Part shown: positions 14,336-22,617 of the stretch, piece after piece
Layout: each line of letters starts with the position of its first letter
How positions within the stretch are numbered: the stretch's first letter is position 1
Source of the DNA: Chromohalobacter moromii
GTDB taxonomy: Bacteria > Pseudomonadota > Gammaproteobacteria > Pseudomonadales > Halomonadaceae
Assembly (NCBI RefSeq): GCF_023091865.1
Contig: NZ_JAHXDI010000003.1
Coordinates: forward strand, 372,001 to 436,000
Length of the DNA stretch: 64,000 nt
Reading direction: 5' to 3'
Translations under genes and position numbers: made by a program
Notes under the pieces: model-generated
What the model saw: the letters and a program-made list of their open reading frames with translations, nothing else
The model's database searches: none
Told to the model about the DNA's origin: nothing

Positions 14336-14468
14336 TTGTACGAAAACTGCCTGTGCTCGGCCATACGGCGTTAAAAATCAGCTCAAAGTACTCATTTACA
14401 CCCCGTAAACTCCGCCTTTTCGCTGATTTTTGCCTTGTCTGGCCATCGCTCGCCGACTTTTCGTGCAT
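14336..14468. repeat. Dispersed 133-bp element with inverted ends, copy 1
   Basis: This segment matches 25342-25473; I count 115 identical positions out of 133 aligned. The ends are inverted repeats, TTGTACGAAAA at the left and TTTTCGTGCAT at the right (two changes from the exact complement). A small stem TTTAC/GTAAA lies in the middle. The minus strand is open through it and reads SLRGVNEYFELIFNAV. There is no transposase. It looks like a MITE- or REP-type non-autonomous element sitting between glmU and the DeoR-family gene. Confidence 0.8.
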
Positions 14469-14589
14469 AGCCTAACGATCTCCTTTTACTATCTCTTGGG
14501 TAATGAGATTTCCCCTCTGCCGTGCGCTATTTTTCTTCCACATGCCGGGCGGTGCTTGACCGAAGATAACGAATCGCGTTTTATAAGCG

Positions 14590-14634
14590 TATTGTTTCGT
14601 TTCGGAAGATATATCTTTCGTGAATAAGGATGAT
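14590..14634 (+). promoter_or_regulatory. Operator-like motifs before the DeoR-family gene
   Basis: The region has TTTCGTTTCG (about 14596-14605), then the near-palindrome GAAGATATATCTTTC, then another TTTCG. Repeated TTTCG/TTTCGTTT units are typical of operators of DeoR-family sugar-phosphate regulators, so autoregulation is plausible. This is inferred from motif resemblance only. Confidence 0.4.
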
Positions 14635-15405
14635 ATGCCCAAACGCGATACTGCCCAGCGGCGCCATGCCATGCTGGCCTACGTGAATGAGCAGGGTGAA
14701 ACCAGCGTCGATACGCTTGCCCGCCACTTCGCCACCTCTGAGGTCACCGTACGCAAGGATCTCGCCACGCTGGAGAAGAGCGGTCTGCTGTTGCGTCGTT
14801 TCGGCGGTGCCTTGCCGTTACCTAGTGAGATACTGGCGGAAGCCAACGCGCCGCTTTCGCCCCGAAAGCTAGCGATTGCGCAAGCGGCGAGTGCGCGGAT
14901 ACGCGCCCACAATCGCATCATCATCGACAGCGGCACGACCACCTCGGCGATGATTCCCGAATTGGGCGGGCGCGAAGGGCTGGTGGTGATGACCAACGCG
15001 CTGTCGGTGGCCAATGCCTTGCGCGAGGTGGAGCCCGAGCCGGCGATCCTGATGACCGGCGGTACCTGGGACCCGCACTCCGAATCCTTCCAGGGACAGG
15101 TCGCCGAGCAGGTGTTGCGTTTCTACGATTTCGATCAATTGTTCATCGGTGCCGATGGCATCGACCTGGAGCGTGGGACCACCACCTACAACGAATTGCT
15201 GGGGCTATCGCGGGTGATGGCGGAGGTCGCGCGCGAAGTCGTGGTACTCGCCGAATCCGACAAGATCGGCCGGCGCATCCCCAATCTGGAACTGCCGTGG
15301 GAACGGATTCATACCCTGATCACCGACGAGGGGCTCGATGCGGATGCCTGTCGACGGATCGAGGCCCAGGGCATTGCCGTCATCCGCGCTGCGGTCAACG
15401 AATGA
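14635..15405 (+). CDS. glmR: DeoR-family transcriptional regulator of amino-sugar synthesis (GlmR-like)
   Basis: The ATG at 14635 is preceded by AAGGA; a GTG at 14620 is a possible alternative that adds five residues. The N-terminal winged helix-turn-helix contains TSVDTLARHFATSEVTVRKD, and the C-terminal DeoR sensor domain carries the sugar-phosphate-binding block IIDSGTTTSAMI. The gene sits between glmU and glmS with only 16 bp to glmS, the place held in P. aeruginosa by GlmR, an activator of glmS. A role in controlling glucosamine-6-phosphate supply is inferred from that context. Confidence 0.85.
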   Translation: MPKRDTAQRRHAMLAYVNEQGETSVDTLARHFATSEVTVRKDLATLEKSGLLLRRFGGALPLPSEILAEANAPLSPRKLAIAQAASARIRAHNRIIIDSGTTTSAMIPELGGREGLVVMTNALSVANALREVEPEPAILMTGGTWDPHSESFQGQVAEQVLRFYDFDQLFIGADGIDLERGTTTYNELLGLSRVMAEVAREVVVLAESDKIGRRIPNLELPWERIHTLITDEGLDADACRRIEAQGIAVIRAAVNE

Positions 15406-15421
15406 AGACGAGGAGTTCAAT

Positions 15422-17254
15422 ATGTGTGGAATCGTAGGGGCCGTCGCCGAGCGTCACGTGCAGGAAATCCTTCTCGAGGGCTTGCGCCGTCTCGAGTATC
15501 GCGGCTACGACTCGGCGGGCATGTCCGTGCTTTCCGACGATGCGCGGCTCAATCGTCAGCGTGCGGTGGGCAAAGTGGCGGCTCTAGAAGAGAAGCTCGC
15601 CGATACGGCGCTCAAAGGCACCCTGGGGGTCGCCCACACGCGCTGGGCCACGCACGGTCGCCCCAGCGAGCAGAACGCGCATCCGCATCAATCCGGCGAT
15701 AGCCTGGCGGTGGTGCATAACGGCATCATCGAGAACCATGAGGCGCTGAAAGCCGAGCTTGAATCCCAGGGTTACGTTTTTACCTCCGAGACCGACACCG
15801 AAGTGATCGCGCACTTGTTGTCGCGCGAGTTCACCCTTTCCCAAGACCTGCTCCAGGCCGTGCAACGCAGCGTGGCATTATTGGAAGGCGCCTACGCCCT
15901 GGCGGTGGTACACCGTGCCGAGCCCGATGCGATCATCGGTGCCCGCAAGGGTAGCCCGCTAGTGGTAGGCGTGGGCATCGGCGAGGCGTTCCTCGCCTCC
16001 GACCCGCTGGCGCTGTTGCAGGTCACCGACCGCTTCATCTATATGATGGAAGGCGATGTGGTGCGTCTGGCCCGGGGTGGCGAGATCGAGCTCTTCGAGG
16101 CGAGCGGCGAACGAGTCGAGCGTCCGGTGACCGTCTTCGAGCATGGCGACGGCGTGACCAGCAAGGGCGGCTATCGGCACTTCATGCTCAAGGAAATCCA
16201 CGAGCAGTCCCAGGTGATCGCGGCCACGCTGGAAGGGCGTCTCGGCGATCATCAGGTGCTGGTCAACAGTTTCGGAGCGGAGGCCGCGTCGCTGTTCGAG
16301 GGCGTACGCCAGGTGCATATCATCGCCTGCGGTACCAGCTACCATGCAGGCATGGTAGCGCGCTACTGGATCGAGAAACTGGCCGGCGTGCCCACGCAGG
16401 TCGAAGTGGCCTCGGAATATCGCTACCGCGAGGTCGTAGTGCCCGAAGGCACCTTGTTCGTGACGCTATCGCAGTCCGGCGAGACCGCCGATACGCTGGC
16501 GGCGTTGCGCTTCGCCAAGCAGCGTGACTATCTTGGCAGTCTAGCGATCTGTAACGTGCCGGGCAGTTCGCTGGTGCGGGAATCCGACCTGACGCTGATG
16601 ACGCAGGCCGGCCCCGAGATCGGGGTTGCCTCTACCAAGGCCTTCACCACCCAACTGGTGGCCTTGATGCTACTGGCATTGGCGCTGGGACGCGTGCGTG
16701 GCGCCAATGGCGAGCATGCGCCGCTGGTCCAGGGGCTTAGGGAGTTGCCGGGGGTGATCAACCAAGTGCTGGCCCTGGATGGCGAGATCGAGCAACTGTC
16801 GATGGCGTTCGCCGAAAAGCACCATGCGCTGTTCCTGGGACGCGGCGCGCATTTCCCGATCGCCCTGGAAGGCGCGCTCAAACTCAAGGAAATCTCCTAT
16901 ATTCATGCCGAGGCCTATCCGGCGGGCGAGCTGAAACACGGGCCCCTGGCGCTGGTCGATAGCGAGATGCCGGTGGTTGCCGTGGCGCCCAACGACGAAT
17001 TGCTCGAGAAGCTGAAATCCAACTTGCAGGAAGTTCGCGCGCGCGGTGGCGAGTTGTTCGTGTTTGCCGATGAGGGCATTCGCCTCGAGCCCTCCGAACA
17101 TCTACATGTGCTGCGTGTGCCGGCAGTCAGCGAAGCGTTGGCGCCCCTCGTCTACACCATTCCGCTGCAATTGCTGGCCTATCACGTCGCCGTACTCAAG
17201 GGCACTGATGTCGACCAACCGCGCAACTTGGCCAAGTCGGTGACGGTGGAATGA
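15422..17254 (+). CDS. glmS: Glutamine-fructose-6-phosphate aminotransferase (isomerising)
   Basis: Makes glucosamine-6-phosphate from fructose-6-phosphate and glutamine, the first step towards UDP-GlcNAc. The ATG at 15422 is fixed by the required N-terminal cysteine: the product begins MCGIVGAV, and Cys becomes the catalytic residue after Met removal. GAGGAG lies just upstream. The Ntn glutaminase domain covers about residues 1-225. Two SIS domains follow, with TLSQSGETADTLAALR and the C-terminal DQPRNLAKSVTVE. Length is 610 residues. Confidence 0.97.
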   Translation: MCGIVGAVAERHVQEILLEGLRRLEYRGYDSAGMSVLSDDARLNRQRAVGKVAALEEKLADTALKGTLGVAHTRWATHGRPSEQNAHPHQSGDSLAVVHNGIIENHEALKAELESQGYVFTSETDTEVIAHLLSREFTLSQDLLQAVQRSVALLEGAYALAVVHRAEPDAIIGARKGSPLVVGVGIGEAFLASDPLALLQVTDRFIYMMEGDVVRLARGGEIELFEASGERVERPVTVFEHGDGVTSKGGYRHFMLKEIHEQSQVIAATLEGRLGDHQVLVNSFGAEAASLFEGVRQVHIIACGTSYHAGMVARYWIEKLAGVPTQVEVASEYRYREVVVPEGTLFVTLSQSGETADTLAALRFAKQRDYLGSLAICNVPGSSLVRESDLTLMTQAGPEIGVASTKAFTTQLVALMLLALALGRVRGANGEHAPLVQGLRELPGVINQVLALDGEIEQLSMAFAEKHHALFLGRGAHFPIALEGALKLKEISYIHAEAYPAGELKHGPLALVDSEMPVVAVAPNDELLEKLKSNLQEVRARGGELFVFADEGIRLEPSEHLHVLRVPAVSEALAPLVYTIPLQLLAYHVAVLKGTDVDQPRNLAKSVTVE

Positions 17255-17270
17255 TGCGACATTTTGTCGG

Positions 17271-17340
17271 TTGGGTGAACTTGTTAGCGTGCTATAAAAT
17301 ACATTCCGGTTCTTAACGCCGGGCGCCGCCGCGCCCGGCG
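17271..17340 (+). promoter_or_regulatory. hemB promoter and leader hairpin
   Basis: TTGGGT (17271-17276) and TATAAA (17293-17298) are spaced by 16 bp. Downstream, CGCCGGGCGC (17317-17326) and GCGCCCGGCG (17331-17340) form a perfect 10-bp stem with a 4-nt loop, ending 18 bp before the hemB ATG. The stem has no T run. It may be a leader structure of hemB rather than the glmS terminator. Confidence 0.5.
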
Positions 17341-17358
17341 GCGATCAAGGAGTCCTAC

Positions 17359-18333
17359 ATGCCTGCTCAGTTTCCCCAGGCGCGCTTGCGGCGTCTGCGG
17401 CGTACGTCGTCGCTACGCGATCTGGTACGCGAAACCTCGCTGCGCCCGGAGCATTTGATCTATCCGATCTTCGTCGAGGAGGGGGCGGACGACTTCGTGC
17501 CCATCGAGGGAATGCCGGGTCAGTATCGCGTTCCGGAAAGCCAATTGGCGGAGGAAGTGAAGCGCCTCAGCGCGCTGGGCCTCAAGGGCATCATGCCGTT
17601 CGGGATTTCGCATCACAAAGACGCCGACGGCAGCGATGCCATGGACGAAAATGGTCTGGTGTCGCGCATGGTGCGCATCATCAAGGCGGCCGACCCCGAG
17701 ATGGTGGTGGTTCCGGATATTTGCTTCTGCGAATACACCACCCACGGCCACTGCGGCATTCTCAAGGGCGACACGGTCGACAACGACCTGACGATCCGTA
17801 ATCTCGGTGTTCAGGCGGTCGCGGCCGCCCGGGCGGGGGCCGACATCATTGCGCCCTCGGCTGCCCAGGACGGCCAGGTGGCGACGATCCGCGCGGCCCT
17901 GGACGAGGCCGGTTTCGAGGATATTCCCATCATGGCGTATTCCACCAAGCTGGCCTCGGCGCTGTACGGCCCCTTCCGCGAAGCGGCGGGCACCGAACTC
18001 CAGGGGGATCGCAAGACCTATCAGATGGACCCCATGAACCGCCGCGAGGCGCTGCGCGAGTCGCTGGCGGACGAAGCCGAAGGCGCCGATTTTTTGATGG
18101 TCAAGCCGGCGCTGGCGTATCTCGATATCATGGCGGACATCCGCCGTAACAGCCTGTTGCCGCTGGTGGCGTACCAGGTCAGCGGCGAGTACGCGATGAT
18201 CCGCCTGGCGGCGCAACAGGGCGTGATCGATGAGTCGGCGGTGATCCGCGAGACGCTAGGCTCGATGCGCCGTGCCGGTGCCGATCTGATCATGACCTAC
18301 TTCGCCCCCCAGTTGCTTGAAGAAGGGCTGTAG
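17359..18333 (+). CDS. hemB: Delta-aminolevulinic acid dehydratase (porphobilinogen synthase)
   Basis: Condenses two 5-aminolevulinate molecules to porphobilinogen in haem synthesis. The 324-residue product has the two active-site lysines: Lys197 in MAYSTKLAS and the Schiff-base Lys249 in FLMVKPAL. The zinc-type cysteine cluster [13 protein letters not shown] gives Cys122, Cys124 and Cys132. The gene has its own promoter and appears to be a single-gene unit. Confidence 0.97.
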   Translation: MPAQFPQARLRRLRRTSSLRDLVRETSLRPEHLIYPIFVEEGADDFVPIEGMPGQYRVPESQLAEEVKRLSALGLKGIMPFGISHHKDADGSDAMDENGLVSRMVRIIKAADPEMVVVPDICFCEYTTHGHCGILKGDTVDNDLTIRNLGVQAVAAARAGADIIAPSAAQDGQVATIRAALDEAGFEDIPIMAYSTKLASALYGPFREAAGTELQGDRKTYQMDPMNRREALRESLADEAEGADFLMVKPALAYLDIMADIRRNSLLPLVAYQVSGEYAMIRLAAQQGVIDESAVIRETLGSMRRAGADLIMTYFAPQLLEEGL

Positions 18334-18357
18334 AGGCTGAGAGGTGAACGGTAGTGC

Positions 18358-19278
18358 CTACGCGGGCTGCATCGTTTCCCAGCGCGCTCCGGTGAGCTCG
18401 CACGAAACCTCCCACAGGCGCGCCTCGACCGCCGGATTACGCGTGTTGCGGGCGCGGTGGGCCCGTTTGGGGCCGCCACGGGTTTCGCCGAGACCGTCGG
18501 GCCCGATGTAATCGCTGGGGCCGACCGTGTCGCTGAGCGCGGCATGCAGGATGGGGCGGGCGCCCTCGGCGGCGGATTGACTGATCAGCGGCAAGGCCAG
18601 CTTGAAGACGCTGCCAATGACCGGGCGGCTTTTCACCCCGGCGTCGAACAGCGCGGTGCGCGACAATCCGGGATGGGCGGCCAGGCTCATGAGCCTCCAA
18701 TTCTGGGCATCGCTTTGTTTCTGCAATGCCTGGGCGAACAGCAGCATGGCGAGCTTGGATTGCCGATAGGCTCGCCAGGGATCGTAGCTCGCCTCTGCGT
18801 TCAGGTCGTCGAAGGCGATGTGGCCGCCACGATGGGCGAGGCTCGAGAGCTGCACCACGCGGGGCGCCGTCGCGGCGGTGAGCAGTGGCAGCAACTCGCT
18901 GGTGAGAAGAAAATGCCCGAGGTAGTTGACGCCCAACTGACGCTCGAAGCCATCCTGGGTGCGCTCAAGGCGTGGCAGGGCCATGATCCCGGCGTTGTTG
19001 ATCAGCCGTTCCAGCGTGGTCTCGTCCCGTTTCAGGCGTGCGGCGAAGTCGCGTACCGAGTCCAGGCTGTCGAGATCGAGCGATTCGGCGCGCACCTCGG
19101 CATGAGGCGAGTGGGTGCGAATGGCGTGGCAGGCCAGCTCGCCACGTTCCGCATTACGTGCGGCGACGACCACGCGATAGCCGTGGGCGGCGAGCCCTTT
19201 GGCGGTCTCGAGTCCGAGCCCGGCGGTGGCGCCGGTGACCACGGCCAACGGGGCCGTCGCGTGGCGATCTTCACTCAT
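18358..19278 (-). CDS. Short-chain dehydrogenase/reductase, retinol-dehydrogenase-like
   Basis: An NAD(P)-dependent oxidoreductase of the SDR superfamily, 306 residues. The dinucleotide motif TGATAGLG is at residues 15-22, NNAG at 94-97, and the catalytic Tyr171 and Lys175 in YRQSKLAM. The segment VNYLGHFLLTSELLPLL is typical of the retinol dehydrogenase/WWOX-like branch. The true substrate is unknown. A strong AAGGAG ribosome site precedes the ATG. It lies 31 bp downstream of mltA on the same strand and may be cotranscribed. Confidence 0.88.
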   Translation of the reverse strand: MSEDRHATAPLAVVTGATAGLGLETAKGLAAHGYRVVVAARNAERGELACHAIRTHSPHAEVRAESLDLDSLDSVRDFAARLKRDETTLERLINNAGIMALPRLERTQDGFERQLGVNYLGHFLLTSELLPLLTAATAPRVVQLSSLAHRGGHIAFDDLNAEASYDPWRAYRQSKLAMLLFAQALQKQSDAQNWRLMSLAAHPGLSRTALFDAGVKSRPVIGSVFKLALPLISQSAAEGARPILHAALSDTVGPSDYIGPDGLGETRGGPKRAHRARNTRNPAVEARLWEVSCELTGARWETMQPA

Positions 19279-19309
19279 GCGTTTCTCCTTTCTTCGCCCG
19301 ACGATCGAC

Positions 19310-20437
19310 TCATTTCGGCATCAGCACCCACAGGCGACCGTCCTGCTTCATGCGTGCGGCGCGCTCACCGGCCGCCTCGCCATGTCCCCAATAGAAATCC
19401 GCGCGTACGGTTCCCTTGATGGCACTGCCGGTATCCTGAGCGACCATCAGGCGCTGCAAGGGTTCTTTCGAGAGCGGCTGTGTGGTCGACAGGAAGATCG
19501 GCGCGCCCAGCGGGATGCGCGAGGGATCCACGGCCAGACTGCGTTCCGCGGTCAGGGGCACGCCCAGGGCCCCGATCGGTCCCTGGGTAGCGCTGTGATC
19601 GCTATCCAACTCACGGAAGAACACCATGCGCGGATTGACGGTGAGCATTTCCTTGACCCGTCCGGGATGGCGCCGGGCCCAGGCGCGCACGCCGGGCAGC
19701 GTGGCCTCGGAGGCATCGATCTCGCCACGCTCGATCAGGGCACGGTTGAACGAGCGGAAGGGCTGATTGTTGGACCCCGCGAAGGCCACGCGCATGGTAT
19801 CGCCGTCGTCCAGGCGGACACGTCCCGAGCCCTGGATCTGCAGGAAGGCGGCCTCGACGGGGTCGTCGACCCAGACCAATTCCTGACCGCGCAGGACACC
19901 GCTTTCCAGCAACGTGCGCTGCTCGGCACGCACACGGTGCGGTGCCGCTTGCCAGGCGTTGGGAAAGCGGTAGAGCGGCGTCTGGTACGGCCCGTGTCGG
20001 TCTCGCGAGCCATGCAGGATGGGCTCGTAATAGCCAGTGATCGTGCCCGTTATGGAGCCATCGTCATTGGTGAGGCGGTAAGGCTGAAAGCGAGTCTCGA
20101 AAAAGCGCGTAATACCGCTTTCATCAAGCGGGTCGACATGTTCGGCATCAGCGCAGACCGATGTCCAGCGGGGCTTCTTGGCAAGCCGTGGGCAACTGGC
20201 AAGAAACGCGCTCCAGGCGGCGATGACGTGATCGTCACGCCAGCCGGGCAGTGCCTGCCATGCCATGGGCTGCATACGCTCGGACGTTGCCGGCGATGGT
20301 GTGCTCGGCGCGGGCGGCTGAGAACTGCAAGCCCCCAGCACCAGCAGTGGCAACAACCACGCCGTGCGTGCCAGTTGGCGCAGGGTGTGGGCGGCGCCGA
20401 TGATCGGTCGCGGCAATGGGATGAACAAGCAAGACAC
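19310..20437 (-). CDS. mltA: Membrane-bound lytic murein transglycosylase A
   Basis: Cleaves peptidoglycan glycan strands with formation of 1,6-anhydro ends. A lipoprotein signal ends in LLVLGACSS with the lipidated cysteine near residue 37, which points to the outer-membrane inner leaflet. The MltA core has GYYEPIL and TPLYRFP, and the C-terminal 3D domain has VAQDTGSAIKGTVRADFYWG, whose aspartates are catalytic. The start used is a GTG at 20437, giving 375 residues; the exact start is uncertain because the n-region is long. Confidence 0.93.
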   Translation of the reverse strand: MSCLFIPLPRPIIGAAHTLRQLARTAWLLPLLVLGACSSQPPAPSTPSPATSERMQPMAWQALPGWRDDHVIAAWSAFLASCPRLAKKPRWTSVCADAEHVDPLDESGITRFFETRFQPYRLTNDDGSITGTITGYYEPILHGSRDRHGPYQTPLYRFPNAWQAAPHRVRAEQRTLLESGVLRGQELVWVDDPVEAAFLQIQGSGRVRLDDGDTMRVAFAGSNNQPFRSFNRALIERGEIDASEATLPGVRAWARRHPGRVKEMLTVNPRMVFFRELDSDHSATQGPIGALGVPLTAERSLAVDPSRIPLGAPIFLSTTQPLSKEPLQRLMVAQDTGSAIKGTVRADFYWGHGEAAGERAARMKQDGRLWVLMPK

Positions 20438-20536
20438 CTCGGCGGTCGACTCCCGGAATGAGTATCGCCAGCGATGATGCCTTGCCGGGGCGAATCGTGC
20501 CAGTGGCGTCGTGCCATCGTGCGTTTCAGGCGTGGC

Positions 20537-21232
20537 CTAGCCTTCCTCGTTGAGGGGCCGCAAGCGCGCGATCGAGGCGCGATGAGGCGATAGAGCACCC
20601 TTGCGTCGCGGAATGTGTGCCGTCTCGTCATCGTCGTCAACGGGCTGTTGGCGCTGGCTGCTGGTTTTACGATGATAACGGCCGAGCACTGCACTCAAGG
20701 TGAGAAACGCCAGGGCCGAACCAGCGACCTGCGTCCATGGATAGACGATGACAGCCAGCAACAGCAGCAGCAAATCGCAGCATAGCGTGGTGCGACCGGC
20801 ATGCCATCCCACGCGGCGTTCCAGATAAAGAGCGAGAATGTTAAGCCCCCCTAACGAGGCATTGGCGCGAAATAGCAATGCGAGCCCGAGGCCGATCAAC
20901 AGTCCTGCTGCGATGGCACACACCACAGGGTGGGTATCGCCCAAGGGAAGGGTGGCGGTGAGGGTGTCGCTGAGTACCGAAAGCAGGGTGACGCTCAGGA
21001 GTGTGCGTAGCGTGAAATCGCGTCCCAATTGCTTGAACGCGAGCCCGTAAAAGGGCAGGTTAATGACGAAGAAAGTGATGCCGAAACTCACCGGCAGCAA
21101 ATCGCTGATCAGCAAACTCAACCCTGCGGTACCGCTGACCAGTAAATCGGCGGATTGCAGAAGCCGCACGCCAAGTGCCACCAATAGGCAGCCTTCGAGC
21201 AGCGTTAGCCAGGAACGCCAGGAAACCTTCAT
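20537..21232 (-). CDS. YitT-family membrane protein
   Basis: A 231-residue integral membrane protein of the YitT/DUF161 group, function unknown. I chose the ATG at 21232 (MKVSWRSWLTLLEGCLL), which follows GGGAGAG. It has five to six hydrophobic segments, the conserved turn LLVSGTAGLSLLIS and later ANASLGGLNILALYL, both family marks. The charged C-terminal tail (residues 185-231) is probably cytoplasmic. The C-terminal DUF2179 domain found in many Gram-positive homologues is missing, as is usual in proteobacteria. Confidence 0.8.
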   Translation of the reverse strand: MKVSWRSWLTLLEGCLLVALGVRLLQSADLLVSGTAGLSLLISDLLPVSFGITFFVINLPFYGLAFKQLGRDFTLRTLLSVTLLSVLSDTLTATLPLGDTHPVVCAIAAGLLIGLGLALLFRANASLGGLNILALYLERRVGWHAGRTTLCCDLLLLLLAVIVYPWTQVAGSALAFLTLSAVLGRYHRKTSSQRQQPVDDDDETAHIPRRKGALSPHRASIARLRPLNEEG

Positions 21233-21409
21233 GTTGTCTCTCCCGAGGGTGTGGAAGATGAATCGATGCCGAAGATGGTCGGCGAACCGCCGAGGGCTTG
21301 TGGCCAAAGGGCGGGGAAATGACACGCTGCAAGAAGCGTACCCGGTGGGGTGGCTTCGTGCAGCGCATCATAGCCGCGGGATACTAGCGATACAATTGCG
21401 AGGCGCGTC

Positions 21410-22279
21410 ATGACGGGGGATCACCCACGTCTATTCCTGGGTTTGCCGATGTGGGCCAATAACGAATGGCGCGGCAGTCTCTACGCACGACATGCGCCGC
21501 AAGAGGGCATGCTGCACGATTATGGTGCCGTGTTTACTAGCGTGGAAGGCAACACGACCTTCTACAGTGGGCCGCCCAAGGCGGCGACCATCGCTCAATG
21601 GGCGCGTCAGGCGCCGTCGGATTTTCGTTTTTGTTTCAAGTTACCGGCGCGGCTCACGCATGAAAAACGCCTGGTGGGCATCGCGGATGAACTCGATACG
21701 TTCTTTGCAGCGCTAGCGCCGTTACATGACCGGCTAGGGCCGACGATGGTGCAATTGCCGCGCGATTTCGGGGGCCAGGAGCTGCCAGCATTAGAGGCAC
21801 TGTTGAGACACTGGCCGTCGGCAATACCCTGCGCCGTGGAGGTGCGTCATAGTGATTTTTTCCACAAAGGGGCGGCGGAGCAGCAATTGAACCGCTTGTT
21901 GATAACTTTGGGAATGGACCGGGTCATGCTCGATGTGAGGCCTCTTTTCGCTACGCCTGCAGGCACCGATACGCGCTTGATCAAGGCACAGGGCGAAAAG
22001 CCGAAACGCCCGTTACACGTGATTTCCACGGCAAATATGCCTATCGTGCGTTTTATCGGGCATTGTGATATGGCCATCAACGATCGACTTTTCATGCCTT
22101 GGTGTGAGCGCCTGGCTCTGTGGATAAAACAGGGGAAAACCCCTTTTTTGTTTGTGCACACGCCGGATAACCGGCAAGCGCCACAATTGGCGCGGCGCTT
22201 TTATGCACGCTTGGCCGAACGCGTCGAATTACCGCCTCTTGAGGCCTTTCCCGGCGAGCGCCAGAGCGCGCTTTTCTAA
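21410..22279 (+). CDS. DUF72 family protein (YecE-like)
   Basis: A 289-residue protein of the DUF72/YecE family, which has a TIM-barrel-like fold and no established function. Family marks are GLPMWANNEWRGSLY near the start, the block SVEGNTTFYSGP, FCFKLPARLTHEKRL, and late in the protein FLFVHTPDNRQAPQLARRFY. It is divergent from the YitT-type gene and stands alone. A perfect 9-mer TGTGGATAA (DnaA-box-like, 22119-22127) lies within the coding region, probably by chance. Confidence 0.85.
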   Translation: MTGDHPRLFLGLPMWANNEWRGSLYARHAPQEGMLHDYGAVFTSVEGNTTFYSGPPKAATIAQWARQAPSDFRFCFKLPARLTHEKRLVGIADELDTFFAALAPLHDRLGPTMVQLPRDFGGQELPALEALLRHWPSAIPCAVEVRHSDFFHKGAAEQQLNRLLITLGMDRVMLDVRPLFATPAGTDTRLIKAQGEKPKRPLHVISTANMPIVRFIGHCDMAINDRLFMPWCERLALWIKQGKTPFLFVHTPDNRQAPQLARRFYARLAERVELPPLEAFPGERQSALF

Positions 22280-22617
22280 CCGCGGTGATAACGCCATGGA
22301 GTGGTAGGACGCGGTGTTGATGGCTTGATGCTATAACGCGAATGGTTTTGGCTAAAACTTGCCGCTAAAATGGCGCTTCTCTGTGGACGACGTCGAGGAC
22401 GGTCGTCTCCTCAATCGGTGTTTATCGACACCCTTACGCTGACTGACATCGCTGCGAGCGGTGCGGTCTCCTTGTTGATCGGTGGTCAGATCCCAGCGCT
22501 CACAAGGACCTGTCATGCTCCATGTCGTGGTGTGCGATCCATGCCCGGGGACGTGGCAACAACAATACAACGCCATCCTTTAATCGCGCGGTGGCGCCAC
22601 GCAACTCAGGTGAAGCA
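22280..22617 (+). other. Long leader region before the NSS transporter gene
   Basis: This 338-bp gap has no credible gene. Two small hairpins follow each other: GACGAC (22386-22391) with GTCGTC (22402-22407), and GGTGT (22417-22421) with ACACC (22428-22432). I could not match them to a known riboswitch, and no convincing promoter is visible. Confidence 0.3.

Noticed and set aside
19199-20461. Open frame of 420 codons on the plus strand opposite mltA
   Set aside because: Antisense shadow of mltA, which has a clear lipobox and catalytic 3D domain.
22119-22127. Exact DnaA box inside the DUF72 gene
   Set aside because: Single 9-mer within coding sequence; about 0.5 chance occurrences are expected in the window, so no meaning is claimed.
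22381-22440. Possible mini-ykkC (guanidine-II) or other riboswitch before the NSS transporter
   Set aside because: Two neighbouring hairpins are present, but their loops do not show the required ACGR pattern, and no glycine-riboswitch core is visible.
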